Source: Paenibacillus rhizophilus
Lineage (GTDB): Bacteria > Bacillota > Bacilli > Paenibacillales > Paenibacillaceae
Direction of reading: 5' to 3'
Assembly (NCBI RefSeq): GCF_003854965.1
Contig: NZ_RQPI01000002.1
Location: 363,777-427,776 of the forward strand
DNA length: 64,000 nt
Under the pieces are notes generated by a model. The model was given only the letters and a program-made list of their open reading frames with translations. It did not search any database and was not told where the DNA came from. The position numbers and the translations under genes are program-made. The stretch's first letter is position 1, and each line of letters opens with the position of its first letter. This document shows, in pieces, positions 18,341 through 27,725 of this stretch.

Positions 18341-19627
18341 CTACTTTTGCTGGCTCTTGAGACGCTCCACTTCTTGCTTGTAGAACTGGGAGGATTCTTC
18401 CGGCGTCATCGTTTCGCTGAGAATTTCGGCGGAAGTCGTCTGCATGACGTCCCACATGCCACTCGGCAGATATACGCGGTCGAAATACGGGAATACCCGG
18501 ATATCTTTGTACTTTTCGTAGTATTCGGTGTAGATGCCAAGATCCGGGGTAATATTGCTCATCGCCGACGGGGTGCCGGTCACTTCCGCAATTTTCTTCA
18601 AGTTCTCTGGCTTGCCGAAGAAATTGATGACATCCTTGGCGATATCCAGATTCTTGCCGTCCTTCCAGGCGGCCATCGTATACCGTTCGCCGCCGGAAAA
18701 GGTCGGCGTGTCACCCGGTACGATGGATGGTAGCGGCATAATACCAACCTTCAGTTCAGGATTGATCGCCAGCGCATCGGGAACAAAGGTAGGCGCGCTG
18801 AAGCTGAACGCGACTTTGCCTTCGGCGAACAGCTGCGGACGGTCGCTCGTGCGGGCGGTGAATACATCCTCGTTCATCAGGCCCTTGTCGTACATTTCCT
18901 TGAACTTGGCCGGCAGTGGCGTCCAGTTGTTCCAGTCAAAGGTTCCATCCAGCAGTTCCTGCGCATGGTTCTTCTCCGCGCTGACCAGCAGCGGCGTTGC
19001 CATCATATCGAAGTATTGGGCGAGCGAGGCGGGGTCCGTAGATGAGAAGAAGAATGGAGTGACTTCGCCGTTGCTCTCTTTTTTGATTTTTTCGCCGGCC
19101 GCAATCAGTTCATCCAGCGTCTGCGGCACCTCAATGCCGTATTGATCGAGAATTCCTTTGTTATACGTAATGCCGTCTTTCGCCGCGTTCAGCGGGAGCG
19201 CGTAGACCTTGCCTTGGTCGTCTGTAACGATCGGCTTCATCGATTCAGACAGATTGGGAACCCATTCCTGATCCCTTAGGTCTGCCACAAAGTTGTTGTA
19301 GCGCACCTTCGACCAGCCGTGGGTATCAAAAATGTCCGGCATGTCATTGCCCGCCATTTTCATTTTGAGAATATTCTCGTAATCGTTGGCGGGGAACTGC
19401 CACTCGAACTTCACGTTCGGATGCTCGGCGGTATAGGCGTCCGTAATGGACTTCATCGTGTCCTGCGCCGCCGTGTCGTTGGTTGTCGTGTAGATCGTTA
19501 GTGTCACATCGCCTGAAGAGCCGCCGGAATTGCCGGATGCATTTCCGCCGTTTCCGCTGGATGAGCAGCCGGCTAAAATCATCAACATCAGCACCAAGGA
19601 TATTGAAATCGCTCTCATTTTCTTCAT
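18341..19627 (-). CDS. Sugar-binding lipoprotein of the alpha-galactoside ABC importer
   Basis: Extracellular receptor, 428 residues, first gene of the importer operon. The signal region ends in the lipobox LILAGC-like sequence MILAGCSSSG, and a Ser/Gly/Asn linker tethers the family 1 solute-binding fold. VTLTIYTTTND near the start and the later LPLNAAKDGITYNKGI segment are typical of CUT1 binding proteins. AAGGAGG precedes the ATG. A nearby LacI-type regulator and a GH36 enzyme point to raffinose, melibiose or stachyose as ligand. That is inference from context. Confidence 0.9.
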   Translation of the reverse strand: MKKMRAISISLVLMLMILAGCSSSGNGGNASGNSGGSSGDVTLTIYTTTNDTAAQDTMKSITDAYTAEHPNVKFEWQFPANDYENILKMKMAGNDMPDIFDTHGWSKVRYNNFVADLRDQEWVPNLSESMKPIVTDDQGKVYALPLNAAKDGITYNKGILDQYGIEVPQTLDELIAAGEKIKKESNGEVTPFFFSSTDPASLAQYFDMMATPLLVSAEKNHAQELLDGTFDWNNWTPLPAKFKEMYDKGLMNEDVFTARTSDRPQLFAEGKVAFSFSAPTFVPDALAINPELKVGIMPLPSIVPGDTPTFSGGERYTMAAWKDGKNLDIAKDVINFFGKPENLKKIAEVTGTPSAMSNITPDLGIYTEYYEKYKDIRVFPYFDRVYLPSGMWDVMQTTSAEILSETMTPEESSQFYKQEVERLKSQQK

Positions 19628-19715
19628 AATGAATGTAAGCCTCCTTGTTCTAATGAATGTAAGGGCTTTGCGACAGTTTGACGGGTGATTCGCCGTCCAG
19701 TATACTTGATTGTGA

Positions 19716-19806
19716 CTTTTTTTCTTTTGGGCTCCTTTATCGGAGTCTCTTTTTGTGTTTTTCTCTTTTTGTGCTTTTCTTTTTTTGCATTTTCTGTTTT
19801 TACGTG
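19716..19806. repeat. Low-complexity pyrimidine-rich tract between the lacI-type gene and the importer operon
   Basis: The plus strand is almost pure T with C, with recurring TTTTTGTG and TTTTCT blocks; the minus strand, which is the transcribed sense here, is A/G-rich. It lies about 90-180 bases upstream of the binding-protein gene. It could act as an upstream promoter element or a weak terminator for the regulator gene. A lysine-rich open frame across it lacks a convincing start and is rejected. Confidence 0.6.
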
Positions 19807-19895
19807 ATTTATCTTTCTGTTATCCTGCCCCGCTTGCACTAATACCGCGTATTACGAGTCTGTTTCGGCATCACCCCTTTCAAGTTCCGGACTGT

Positions 19896-20942
<1,047 letters not shown>

Positions 20943-20998
20943 TCATCCTCCCATAGCGAACCGTTTGTTTAGTTAATGTTTACTAATATCAGCACTTC

Positions 20999-21027
20999 AT
21001 CTTAACAAGATAACGCTTTCATTGCAA
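20999..21027 (-). promoter_or_regulatory. Promoter of the lacI-type gene with a CcpA (cre) site in the spacer
   Basis: On the minus strand TTGCAA (21027-21022) and TAAGAT (21004-20999) are separated by 17 bases. The spacer contains TGAAAGCGTTATCT (21021-21008), which matches the cre consensus TGWAARCGYTWNCW at every position. Carbon catabolite repression of this regulator is therefore expected. Confidence 0.72.
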
Positions 21028-21113
21028 CAGTTTTTTCGGATATTCCAACAAAAATATAAAACATGCGCTGAAATGCCTAAATTAGAGATTGAATATAACT
21101 AAAGACTCATGTT

Positions 21114-21128
21114 TTGTTTAGTAAACAA
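21114..21128. promoter_or_regulatory. Perfect palindrome, candidate LacI-family operator
   Basis: TTGTTTA-G-TAAACAA is an exact 7+1+7 palindrome 175 bases upstream of the regulator start. Half-sites of this kind fit LacI-type dimers. A related sequence lies next to the gene start, so looping autoregulation is conceivable. Confidence 0.5.
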
Positions 21129-21229
21129 GAGCAACTATTTATAACGTGCGGCCAACAACCTAATTCAGAATACAGCCAAGCCACGCCGGATTTCAGCTTG
21201 CCTCGCATAGCATTTCGAAGCGCAATGGA

Positions 21230-21267
21230 AAAGCCGGCCCCCTTTTACCTCAAAGTGGACCGGCTTT
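21230..21267. terminator. Probable fumC terminator
   Basis: AAAGCCGG and CCGGCTTT pair around a 20-base loop containing AAAGTGG-type internal pairing. It lies 51 bases beyond the fumC stop codon. The T-run on the minus strand is short, hence modest confidence. Confidence 0.5.
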
Positions 21268-21317
21268 GTGTTCATGAACGTTTTTCGCATGATTTACGCA
21301 TTGATTTCCGCATTGAT

Positions 21318-22694
21318 TTACACCATGTTCTCGGGTTTCACCATCCGGTCAAATTCCTCTTCCGTCAGCAGCTTCAGCTTCAGCGCGGCTTCCTTCAACG
21401 TGAGGCCTTCCTTGTGCGCCAGCTTGGCGATTTCAGCCGCCTTTTCGTAGCCGATATGCGGATTCAGGGCGGTCACCAGCATCAGGGAGTTATGCAGATT
21501 GCGGTGAATGACCGGCTCGTTCGCCTGAATGCCCTTGGCGCAATTCTCCTCAAACGACAGCATGGCATCCGCCAGCAGGCGGCAGGACTGCAAAAAGCTG
21601 TGAATAATGACCGGCTTGAATACATTAAGCTGAAAATTGCCCTGGCTGGCCGCCATCCCGATCGTCACGTCATTGCCCAGCACCTGGCAGACGACCATCG
21701 TCATCGCCTCGCTCTGCGTCGGGTTCACCTTGCCCGGCATAATCGAGCTGCCCGGCTCGTTCTCCGGGATAAGCAGCTCGCCGATGCCGCTGCGGGGACC
21801 GCTGGCGAGAAAGCGGACATCATTGGCGATCTTCATGAGATCGGCGGCCAGCGCCTTCAGCGCTCCATGAACATGAACAATCTGGTCATGGCTCGTCAGG
21901 GCGTGAAATTTATTATCGGCCGAAACAAAGGGGAAGGAAAGCTCCTCGGCGATTTCCCGGGCGACTCCGGCCCCAAATTCAGGGTGGGCGTTAAGGCCGG
22001 TTCCGACAGCCGTCCCTCCGATCGCCAGCTCGAGCAGAGACCGGGCGCTGTCCGAAATAAATCGCTCGCCTTTTTCCAGCATCGCGGCCCAGGCGCCTAT
22101 TTCCTGCCCAAGCGTAAGCGGCGTCGCATCCTGCAGATGCGTGCGGCCGATTTTGATCAACGAATGGTATTCGTCCGCTTTCTGTTCCAGCGTGATCTTG
22201 AGCCGGTTCAGCGCCGGAAGCACCTGCTGCCGGACCGCCAGATATGCCGCGATATGCATCGCTGAAGGAAAGGTGTCGTTGGAGCTCTGTCCTTTGTTCA
22301 CATCATCATTCGGATGGATGACCGCTTCCGATCCATCTGGCCGCAGAAGCTCGCTGCCTCTGTAAGATATCACTTCATTCACATTCATATTGGTCTGCGT
22401 TCCGCTTCCCGTCTGCCAAACGACCAGCGGAAAATGCTCATCATACGCCCCCTGCATGATTTCATCGGCCGCGCGGATAATGGCGTCCGCCTTGGCTTCC
22501 GGCAGCAGGCTGAGTCCTGCGTTCACCTTCGCCGCCGCCTTTTTAATGAGCGCCAGAGCGTAAATCACTTCAAGGGGCATTTTCTCGCCGCCGATTTTGA
22601 AATTTTGCAGACTGCGCTGAGTCTGGGCGCCCCAATACTTGTCCGCAGGCACCCGCAGTTCGCCGAACGTGTCTTTTTCTATGCGAAATTCCAT
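21318..22694 (-). CDS. fumC: Class II fumarate hydratase
   Basis: Interconverts fumarate and malate in the TCA cycle; cytoplasmic, homotetrameric, needing no iron-sulfur cluster. The 458-residue length is normal for FumC. The superfamily signature [13 protein letters not shown] lies near residue 316, and [13 protein letters not shown] near 139 and the [12 protein letters not shown] region are intact. The name aspartase is excluded with fair confidence by the overall FumC-like N-terminus ([25 protein letters not shown]). It is monocistronic, between a TetR gene and the lacI-type regulator. Confidence 0.95.
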   Translation of the reverse strand: MEFRIEKDTFGELRVPADKYWGAQTQRSLQNFKIGGEKMPLEVIYALALIKKAAAKVNAGLSLLPEAKADAIIRAADEIMQGAYDEHFPLVVWQTGSGTQTNMNVNEVISYRGSELLRPDGSEAVIHPNDDVNKGQSSNDTFPSAMHIAAYLAVRQQVLPALNRLKITLEQKADEYHSLIKIGRTHLQDATPLTLGQEIGAWAAMLEKGERFISDSARSLLELAIGGTAVGTGLNAHPEFGAGVAREIAEELSFPFVSADNKFHALTSHDQIVHVHGALKALAADLMKIANDVRFLASGPRSGIGELLIPENEPGSSIMPGKVNPTQSEAMTMVVCQVLGNDVTIGMAASQGNFQLNVFKPVIIHSFLQSCRLLADAMLSFEENCAKGIQANEPVIHRNLHNSLMLVTALNPHIGYEKAAEIAKLAHKEGLTLKEAALKLKLLTEEEFDRMVKPENMV

Positions 22695-22803
22695 CCTTCA
22701 TCCCGTCCTTTTTGCCGGATTTAGTCTGAAGCCGTTTGCATAGTGCTGTGCTTATTTTACAATGGGCCGCAGCTGTTGGACAAACCATGCCCCGTCTCCG
22801 GGT

Positions 22804-23409
22804 TCACTCCTCCCGGCCGCAGAGACCGTAAAAGAACAAATGCGTCATTTCCTCAATAAAAACATCCATATTATCCTGCTTGCGCGCGACTTCCAGCAAA
22901 TCTCCGACGCTCTGCATATACATATTCATGAAAATCAGCACGGAATTTGACGAAATCTTGGGCGATATTTCATTCCTCGATTTCCCCTCCTCCACCAGTC
23001 TGACGATCAGCGGCAGCACCGTCTTCTCGTAACGCTCCTGAATGTAGCCGAACATTTCCTGATCGTCGACCATCAGTTCTTTGATCTGTGACGGTGACAA
23101 AACGGAATACTGCGCCTTCTCCTGGTCAATCGAATATTTCACGAAATCCTTGATCGACGGATTCCCCCGCATAAATTTTTCGAAACCGTCGATGGACTGA
23201 TCGATATAATCCTTAAAGGATTGTTCCAGCAATTTCTCCTTGCTGCCAAAATAATTATAGATCGTGACCTGCGAGACGCCCGCCGCTTTGGCGATATCCG
23301 CGATCCGCATCCGCTTGGGCTCCCACGTTTTCAGCATTTCCATCGTCGTCTTCATGATTTTCCGCCTGATCTTGGCCGCTCTTTTCTCAAAACCGTTAAT
23401 TTTAGTCAT
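22804..23409 (-). CDS. TetR/AcrR-family regulator of the adjacent ABC exporter
   Basis: Ligand-responsive repressor of 201 residues. The N-terminal HTH is clear (IADIAKAAGVSQVTIYNYFG, about 37-56); the C-terminal part is the variable ligand domain. It is divergent from the ABC exporter operon. The intergenic region has two matching 28-bp operator-like palindromes around the exporter promoter, so it probably represses the exporter and itself. The ATG follows AGGGTGA. The inducer is unknown. Confidence 0.9.
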   Translation of the reverse strand: MTKINGFEKRAAKIRRKIMKTTMEMLKTWEPKRMRIADIAKAAGVSQVTIYNYFGSKEKLLEQSFKDYIDQSIDGFEKFMRGNPSIKDFVKYSIDQEKAQYSVLSPSQIKELMVDDQEMFGYIQERYEKTVLPLIVRLVEEGKSRNEISPKISSNSVLIFMNMYMQSVGDLLEVARKQDNMDVFIEEMTHLFFYGLCGREE

Positions 23410-23456
23410 CTGTCTTTCACCCTAACCTGGCAATATCGGATATAGAAATGTAATTA

Positions 23457-23484
23457 ATGAAATATATTATATAAATAATTTCAT
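23457..23484. promoter_or_regulatory. TetR-type operator 1
   Basis: A 28-bp element starting ATGAAATATAT and ending AATTTCAT, with inverted ends. It lies immediately upstream of the -35 box of the exporter promoter. The same outer sequence recurs in operator 2. Confidence 0.7.
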
Positions 23485-23491
23485 GAATCTA

Positions 23492-23520
23492 TTGACGTCA
23501 GCGTCTGTCGGGACTATTAT
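23492..23520 (+). promoter_or_regulatory. Sigma-A promoter of the ABC exporter operon
   Basis: TTGACG (23492-23497) and TATTAT (23515-23520) are separated by 17 bases. The element sits between the two operator-like palindromes. Confidence 0.8.
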
Positions 23521-23525
23521 AACAC

Positions 23526-23553
23526 ATGAAATATATCACTAAAAATATTTCAT
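23526..23553. promoter_or_regulatory. TetR-type operator 2
   Basis: A 28-bp element with ATGAAATAT at the left end and ATATTTCAT at the right end, exactly inverted. It begins six bases after the -10 box, at the expected transcription start, and ends 23 bases before the ATPase ATG. Confidence 0.75.
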
Positions 23554-23576
23554 TATTTTACGTCGGAGGTGGCAGT

Positions 23577-24464
23577 ATGCTTACTGTCCAAGGGTTGACC
23601 AAAACATTTTCAAACGGAAAAGGGATACGCGATATTACTTTTACGGTAAACAAAGGAGAGGTGTTCGGCTTTCTCGGACCGAACGGAGCCGGCAAGTCAA
23701 CGACCATCCGGCATCTTATGGGCTTTATGAAGCCCGACCGGGGACATGCGGCCATATGCGGGCTTGATGTGTGGAAAGCGCAGGGAACGGTGCAAAAGCA
23801 TGTTGGCTACCTGCCGGGGGAAATCGCCTTCGTCGACGGGATGACGGGAATCGCCTTCCTTGATTTTATGGCGGATATGCAGGGCTTGAAGGACAAGGGA
23901 AAGCGCGGTGAGCTGATCCGGCGCCTTCAGTTTGACGCGCACACGCCGATCCGCAAAATGTCAAAGGGGATGAAGCAGAAGGTCGGCATTGTCGCCGCGT
24001 TCATGCACAGCCCGGAGGTGATTATTCTCGATGAGCCCACATCCGGTCTGGACCCGCTGATGCAAAAGGTATTCATTGAATTGGTGCTGGAAGAAAAGCA
24101 GCGGGGCACAACCTTCCTGATGTCGTCGCACAGCTTTCCCGAAATCGAGCGGACCTGCGACCGGGCCGCCATCATCAAGGACGGCAATCTCGTCGCCGTG
24201 AAAAATATTCACGAATTGCAGTCGATGCAGCGGAAGCTGTTCGACGTCGTCTTCGAGAACAAGAAGGATGCGCTCCGGTTCCGCACCTCCGGTCTGCCCG
24301 TCGAGAACTATGACGATTTCCGCGTTCGGGTCGCCATCCGGGGCAATTATAATTCATTCATTGAGGAAGCGGCGAAATACCGGATCCGCAGCATGGATGT
24401 ATTCACGCAGAACCTGGAGGATATTTTTATGGATTATTATGACCGGGAGGAACAACAGCCATGA
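23577..24464 (+). CDS. ABC transporter ATP-binding protein (drug/peptide exporter type)
   Basis: ATPase of an ABC-2 type exporter, 295 residues from the ATG behind CGGAGGTGG. An upstream in-frame ATG at 23526 lies inside operator 2 at the expected transcription start, so it is not used. Walker A is GPNGAGKSTT, the signature KMSKGMKQKVGIVAAF, and Walker B VIILDEPTSGLDPL. A C-terminal extension of about 80 residues resembles BcrA/YhaQ-type exporters. It overlaps the permease gene by four bases. A TetR regulator controls it, so the exporter probably answers a toxic or membrane-active compound. Confidence 0.9.
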   Translation: MLTVQGLTKTFSNGKGIRDITFTVNKGEVFGFLGPNGAGKSTTIRHLMGFMKPDRGHAAICGLDVWKAQGTVQKHVGYLPGEIAFVDGMTGIAFLDFMADMQGLKDKGKRGELIRRLQFDAHTPIRKMSKGMKQKVGIVAAFMHSPEVIILDEPTSGLDPLMQKVFIELVLEEKQRGTTFLMSSHSFPEIERTCDRAAIIKDGNLVAVKNIHELQSMQRKLFDVVFENKKDALRFRTSGLPVENYDDFRVRVAIRGNYNSFIEEAAKYRIRSMDVFTQNLEDIFMDYYDREEQQP

Positions 24465-25273
24465 ATTTCCCATTATTTAAACAAATGATTAAAGTGAATG
24501 CCAAAGGCATGATGAACTACGCCTTCGGCTCCGCTTTTTATATCCTGTTGATCATCTGGCTGTACCCGGGCATCGCGAAAAACACACAGGCGCTGAACGA
24601 TATTGTAAAGTCCATGCCGGAGGGCGTGAACAACGCGTTCGGCCTGAACAGCGGCTTCGCCAGTGCGGAAGCGTTCATCTCGGGCGAATATTACGGCCTC
24701 ATACTGGTGCTGATCCTGTCCATTGTCTGCGTGCAGATGTCGACCCGGCTGATGGCCGGCATGGTAGATCAAGGCTCGATGGCCTATCTGCTGTCCACGC
24801 CGACCACCCGCGCCAAAGTGTCGACGACGCAGGCACTTGTATTGATTACGTCACTGATCGTCATTGTGGGCGTAACGACCCTGGCGGGCTTTTTGGGAGA
24901 AGCCTGGTTTCTTGGCGACTCCTACCCTTTTAACGGCGAACGGTTTCTGCATCTGAACCTCGTCGCCTTTATGCTGTTTTTTGCGATCGGCGGCTTGACC
25001 TTTTTGGTGTCCTGCCTGTCCAATGACGAGAAAAAGGCGCTCGGCATTTCCGGCCTTGTCGCTTTCGGCTTCTTCACCATCGACCTGGTCGCCAAAATCA
25101 GCGACAAGCTGAGCTGGATGAAGTCCCTGACGCTCTTCACCCTGTACCGCCCCAGCGAGATCGTCGCGGGTCAAGCGGAATGGGGCCGAATCTCCCTTGT
25201 GCTGCTGGCCGTCGGCCTGCTCTCATTCGGCCTGGGCATTGTTCTGTTCAAGCGGCGCGATCTGCCGCTGTAG
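24461..25273 (+). CDS. ABC-2 type permease subunit
   Basis: Membrane partner of the preceding ATPase, 270 residues with six hydrophobic segments (first about 22-38, last about 245-263). The ATG overlaps the ATPase stop codon, giving translational coupling. The extracellular loop after the first segment (roughly residues 40-80) is polar, as in bacitracin/lantibiotic-type exporters. The substrate cannot be deduced. It is followed by a G+C-rich repeat region, not by another gene. Confidence 0.88.
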   Translation: MNFPLFKQMIKVNAKGMMNYAFGSAFYILLIIWLYPGIAKNTQALNDIVKSMPEGVNNAFGLNSGFASAEAFISGEYYGLILVLILSIVCVQMSTRLMAGMVDQGSMAYLLSTPTTRAKVSTTQALVLITSLIVIVGVTTLAGFLGEAWFLGDSYPFNGERFLHLNLVAFMLFFAIGGLTFLVSCLSNDEKKALGISGLVAFGFFTIDLVAKISDKLSWMKSLTLFTLYRPSEIVAGQAEWGRISLVLLAVGLLSFGLGIVLFKRRDLPL

Positions 25274-25404
25274 GAGCGGCCTCGCCGGTGCGAGAGCAGC
25301 GGCAGGGAGCGGGAAGGCGCGCTGCCGCTGCTCCCCGCGCTGCGCCGGGCCCCGTGGACGCGTGATGTCCACGCGCGGTTGCGCCGAGGGCGGTCATCGG
25401 CCGG

Positions 25405-25514
25405 ATGCTGCGCCTCGCAGGCTGCTGCGCCGGGGGCGCGGGCGGTTCCGCAGCGGCCGGATGCTGTGCCGAGATGCTGCATCTCGCAGGCTGCTGCGCC
25501 GGGGGCGCGGGCGG
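25405..25514. repeat. Two 41-bp direct repeats, G+C-rich
   Basis: 25405-25445 and 25474-25514 agree at 39 of 41 positions and are offset by 69 bases. Both contain CTCGCAGGCTGCTGCGCC followed by GGGGGCGCGGGCGG. Shorter fragments continue to about 25640. Confidence 0.8.
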
Positions 25515-25697
25515 GCTCGCAGGGGCGCGGGCTCGCATCGGCGACTGCTGCACCGGGCCGCAGGCGATCCCGCATCGGCAGGATGCTATGCCGGGACGAG
25601 GCGGTCCCGCATCGGCCGGATGCTGCGGCGAGGCGCGGGCGATCCCGATCAGCAATGCATATTGGTTTCTCGCCATTGTTTGAATGGCCTGTTAGCT

Positions 25698-25831
25698 GGA
25701 TTTCCTCCCGCTAATTCCTTCTATATCGGACGTTGCCTCTAAACTACCTGGAAATTCTCCCGCTAATTTTGCCTATTTTAGCTGATATTGCTGAAAACAG
25801 GCAAATTAGACGGAGGAATTCCATCTAATTA
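25698..25831. repeat. Degenerate TCCCGCTAATT-type repeat units
   Basis: GGATTTCCTCCCGCTAATTC (about 25698) and GGAAATTCTCCCGCTAATTT (about 25750) are similar, and an inverted relative GCAAATTAGACGGAGGAATT begins at 25801. A fourth partial unit follows at 25821. Similar A/T-rich fragments occur near 13410-13530. Confidence 0.55.
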
Positions 25832-25851
25832 CGAAAAACGCCCTTAGATAC

Positions 25852-25877
25852 AAAAAAAAAGCGGGAGTAATTCCCGC
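25852..25877 (-). terminator. Terminator on the minus strand, downstream of the aminotransferase gene
   Basis: GCGGGA-GTAAT-TCCCGC is followed on the minus strand by nine T residues. It lies about 270 bases beyond the aminotransferase stop codon and would also block antisense reading into the ABC exporter. Confidence 0.75.
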
Positions 25878-26145
25878 TATTTTTGCATTTACCGCCAGCT
25901 GAAATGAAATCGGGATTCGCCGATTGAATTCAGTCAACATATGCTGCGAACGCTCACCTGTCGACCTGCGCGCTCAAACTTTCCGCCCACTCGCTGTCAC
26001 TACACGCTTCAAAAACGCTCTATTCACTCACGTAATCGGTCGCCTATCTCCCGCTGTAGGAGCGTTCGGGTCGTCGCAAGCAGCTGCGCCGGGCGGACGG
26101 CCCCGCATCGGTTGGCTGCTGCGCCGGAACCGGCCGGTTCGGCCC

Positions 26146-27369
26146 CTACTCCGCCAGCCCTTTGGCGCGGAGAAACCGCCCGATCCGCCGGGCCGCCTCG
26201 GCGAGGCGATCCGCCTCCTGTACAAGCGCGATGCGGACGAAGCCCCGCCCTTCCGCGCCGAATGCGTCGCCAGGGATGACGGCGACGCCCGTCTCCAGCA
26301 GCAGCTCGCGGGCGAAGCGGCGCGAGTCGAAGCCCGCCGCAGCCGCCCTACCGGGCAGCGGCGCCCAGACGAACATCGTCGCCGCAGGCTTCGGCACGTC
26401 CCAGCCTTCATCGCGCAGCGCGCCGATGAAGGCATCGCGCCGCCGCTCGTACAGCGGCCCGACGCCCTCGCCGGCGTCTGAGCCCATCGCCTGTTCCAGC
26501 GCGGCGATGGCCGCCTCCTGTACAGGCTCGAAGACGCCGTAGTCGATGTTGCCCTTTAGGCTCCGCAAAGCGCCTACGGCTTCGGAGTTCCCGGCCAGAA
26601 AGCCGATGCGGCAGCCGGCCATGTTGAAGCTTTTGGAAAAGGAATGAAATTCGACTGCCGTCTCCCGCGCGCCGGGCACCTGCAGAATGCTGATCGGCCG
26701 ATATCCGTCAAAGCCCATTTCGGAATAGGCGAGATCGTGCACGACAAGCAGGTTCCATTTCCGGGCCAGTGCGACCAGCTTCTCGAAAAAAGCCTCATCC
26801 GCCCGAACCGAAACCGGATTGCCGGGAAAGTTAAGCAGAATAAAAGAAGCGCGCTCAAGCACGTCTTCCGGGATTGCTCCGAGATCGGGCAGGAAGCCGT
26901 TCGCCGCCTTCAGCGGTAGTGGCCACGGCGTTACTCCGGCGATGGCCAGCGCTCCGGAATAAATGGGGTAGCCCGGGTCCGGCACAATCGCCAAATCGCC
27001 GGGATCGCATACTGCCAGCGCCAGATGCGCCAGCCCGTCCTGGGAGCCCATAAGCATCAGCATCTCGGTCTCGGGGTCGACTTCGACTCCGAACCGGTAA
27101 CGCATCCAGTCCGAGGCTTTCCGGCGGAAGGCAAGCCCGCCCTCCGAGGAAGGGTACGAGTAGCCGTCCTCCTTCAAGACGGCTTCGCTGAGCGCCCGCC
27201 GGATTTCAATCGTCGGTCCGCGGTCCGGGCTGCCGATGCCGAGATCCATTATATCAATGCCCGCTGCGGCCGCTTCGTTTTTCCAGCCTGCGACTTCCTG
27301 AAAGATCGAGGAGCCGAGACTAGACAGCTTGTCCGCACGCCATTTGGAGTTGGAAACTTTAAGAGTCAA
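26146..27369 (-). CDS. Class I/II PLP-dependent aminotransferase (DapL/AspC-like)
   Basis: Amino-acid aminotransferase, about 407 residues. The PLP-binding lysine lies in SFSKSFNMAGCRIGF; the substrate-contact segments PDPGYPIYSGA and LNFPGNPVS are intact, and a C-terminal FVRIAL carries the carboxylate-binding Arg. The family includes LL-diaminopimelate, aspartate and methionine aminotransferases; I cannot pick one. I prefer the TTG at 27369, which has AGGCAGGTG seven bases upstream; a TTG nine codons earlier has no ribosome site. The C-terminal third is unusually Gly/Ala/Arg-rich, matching the high G+C of the adjacent repeat region. Confidence 0.85.
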   Translation of the reverse strand: MTLKVSNSKWRADKLSSLGSSIFQEVAGWKNEAAAAGIDIMDLGIGSPDRGPTIEIRRALSEAVLKEDGYSYPSSEGGLAFRRKASDWMRYRFGVEVDPETEMLMLMGSQDGLAHLALAVCDPGDLAIVPDPGYPIYSGALAIAGVTPWPLPLKAANGFLPDLGAIPEDVLERASFILLNFPGNPVSVRADEAFFEKLVALARKWNLLVVHDLAYSEMGFDGYRPISILQVPGARETAVEFHSFSKSFNMAGCRIGFLAGNSEAVGALRSLKGNIDYGVFEPVQEAAIAALEQAMGSDAGEGVGPLYERRRDAFIGALRDEGWDVPKPAATMFVWAPLPGRAAAAGFDSRRFARELLLETGVAVIPGDAFGAEGRGFVRIALVQEADRLAEAARRIGRFLRAKGLAE

Positions 27370-27725
27370 TGAAACACACCTGCCTGTTTTCTTCAAAATA
27401 GTAGATTCAATTCAATGCTTAAGTAAGTATACCATCTTCCGCCTTATTCCTGCACCGCCCTAAAGCGGTTCATGCGCCATAATTGCAAGGAGGGGACGGG
27501 GGACACGGAGCGCATGGAGGGCACGACTCCAAGGAGCGCACAGGGATACGAAGCACACGGGAGCACTCAGGCCGACGTCGCACTCAGACCACACGGAGCC
27601 CACGGAGTGGATGGAGCGCACAGCGCACACAGCCCTCGGCGCACAGTCCCCACGCTGCCCACGCAGCGCACAAAAAAGCCGGTCCAGGGGAATATCCCCG
27701 GCCGGCTCCTTCCATTCCTCTAGCT
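27370..27725. other. Intergenic region with GCGCACA-type low complexity and a terminator
   Basis: Bases 27480-27670 are built largely from short words such as GGAGCGCA, CACGGAG and GCGCACA, repeated irregularly. Several open frames cross it but none has a ribosome site or a recognisable product. The ThuA-gene terminator closes the region. Confidence 0.55.
27672..27707 (-). terminator. Terminator of the thuA-like gene
   Basis: AGCCGG and CCGGCT arms with an inner AGGGG/CCCC stem are followed on the minus strand by six T residues. It lies about 20 bases after the stop codon. Confidence 0.8.

Larger units (their letters stand above)
25274..26145. other. Gene-free 0.9-kb region: G+C-rich repeats, then A/T-rich degenerate repeats
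   Basis: Bases 25274-25650 are extremely G+C-rich and contain imperfect direct repeats built on GGATGCTG and GCTGCTGCGCCGG. Bases 25690-25880 switch to A/T-rich copies of a TCCCGCTAATT-like element. A weaker GCTGCTGCGCCGG copy lies near 26110. The open frames here are compositional artefacts without ribosome sites. Two genes converge on the region. Confidence 0.65.

Noticed and set aside
19624..19839. Lysine-rich 71-residue frame across the pyrimidine tract
   Set aside because: The composition follows from the low-complexity tract; it overlaps the promoter region of the importer operon and its start lacks a ribosome site.
25171..25742. Several overlapping open frames in the G+C-rich repeats, both strands
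   Set aside because: All frames are open because the DNA is G+C-rich and repetitive; no ribosome site and no recognisable protein on either strand.
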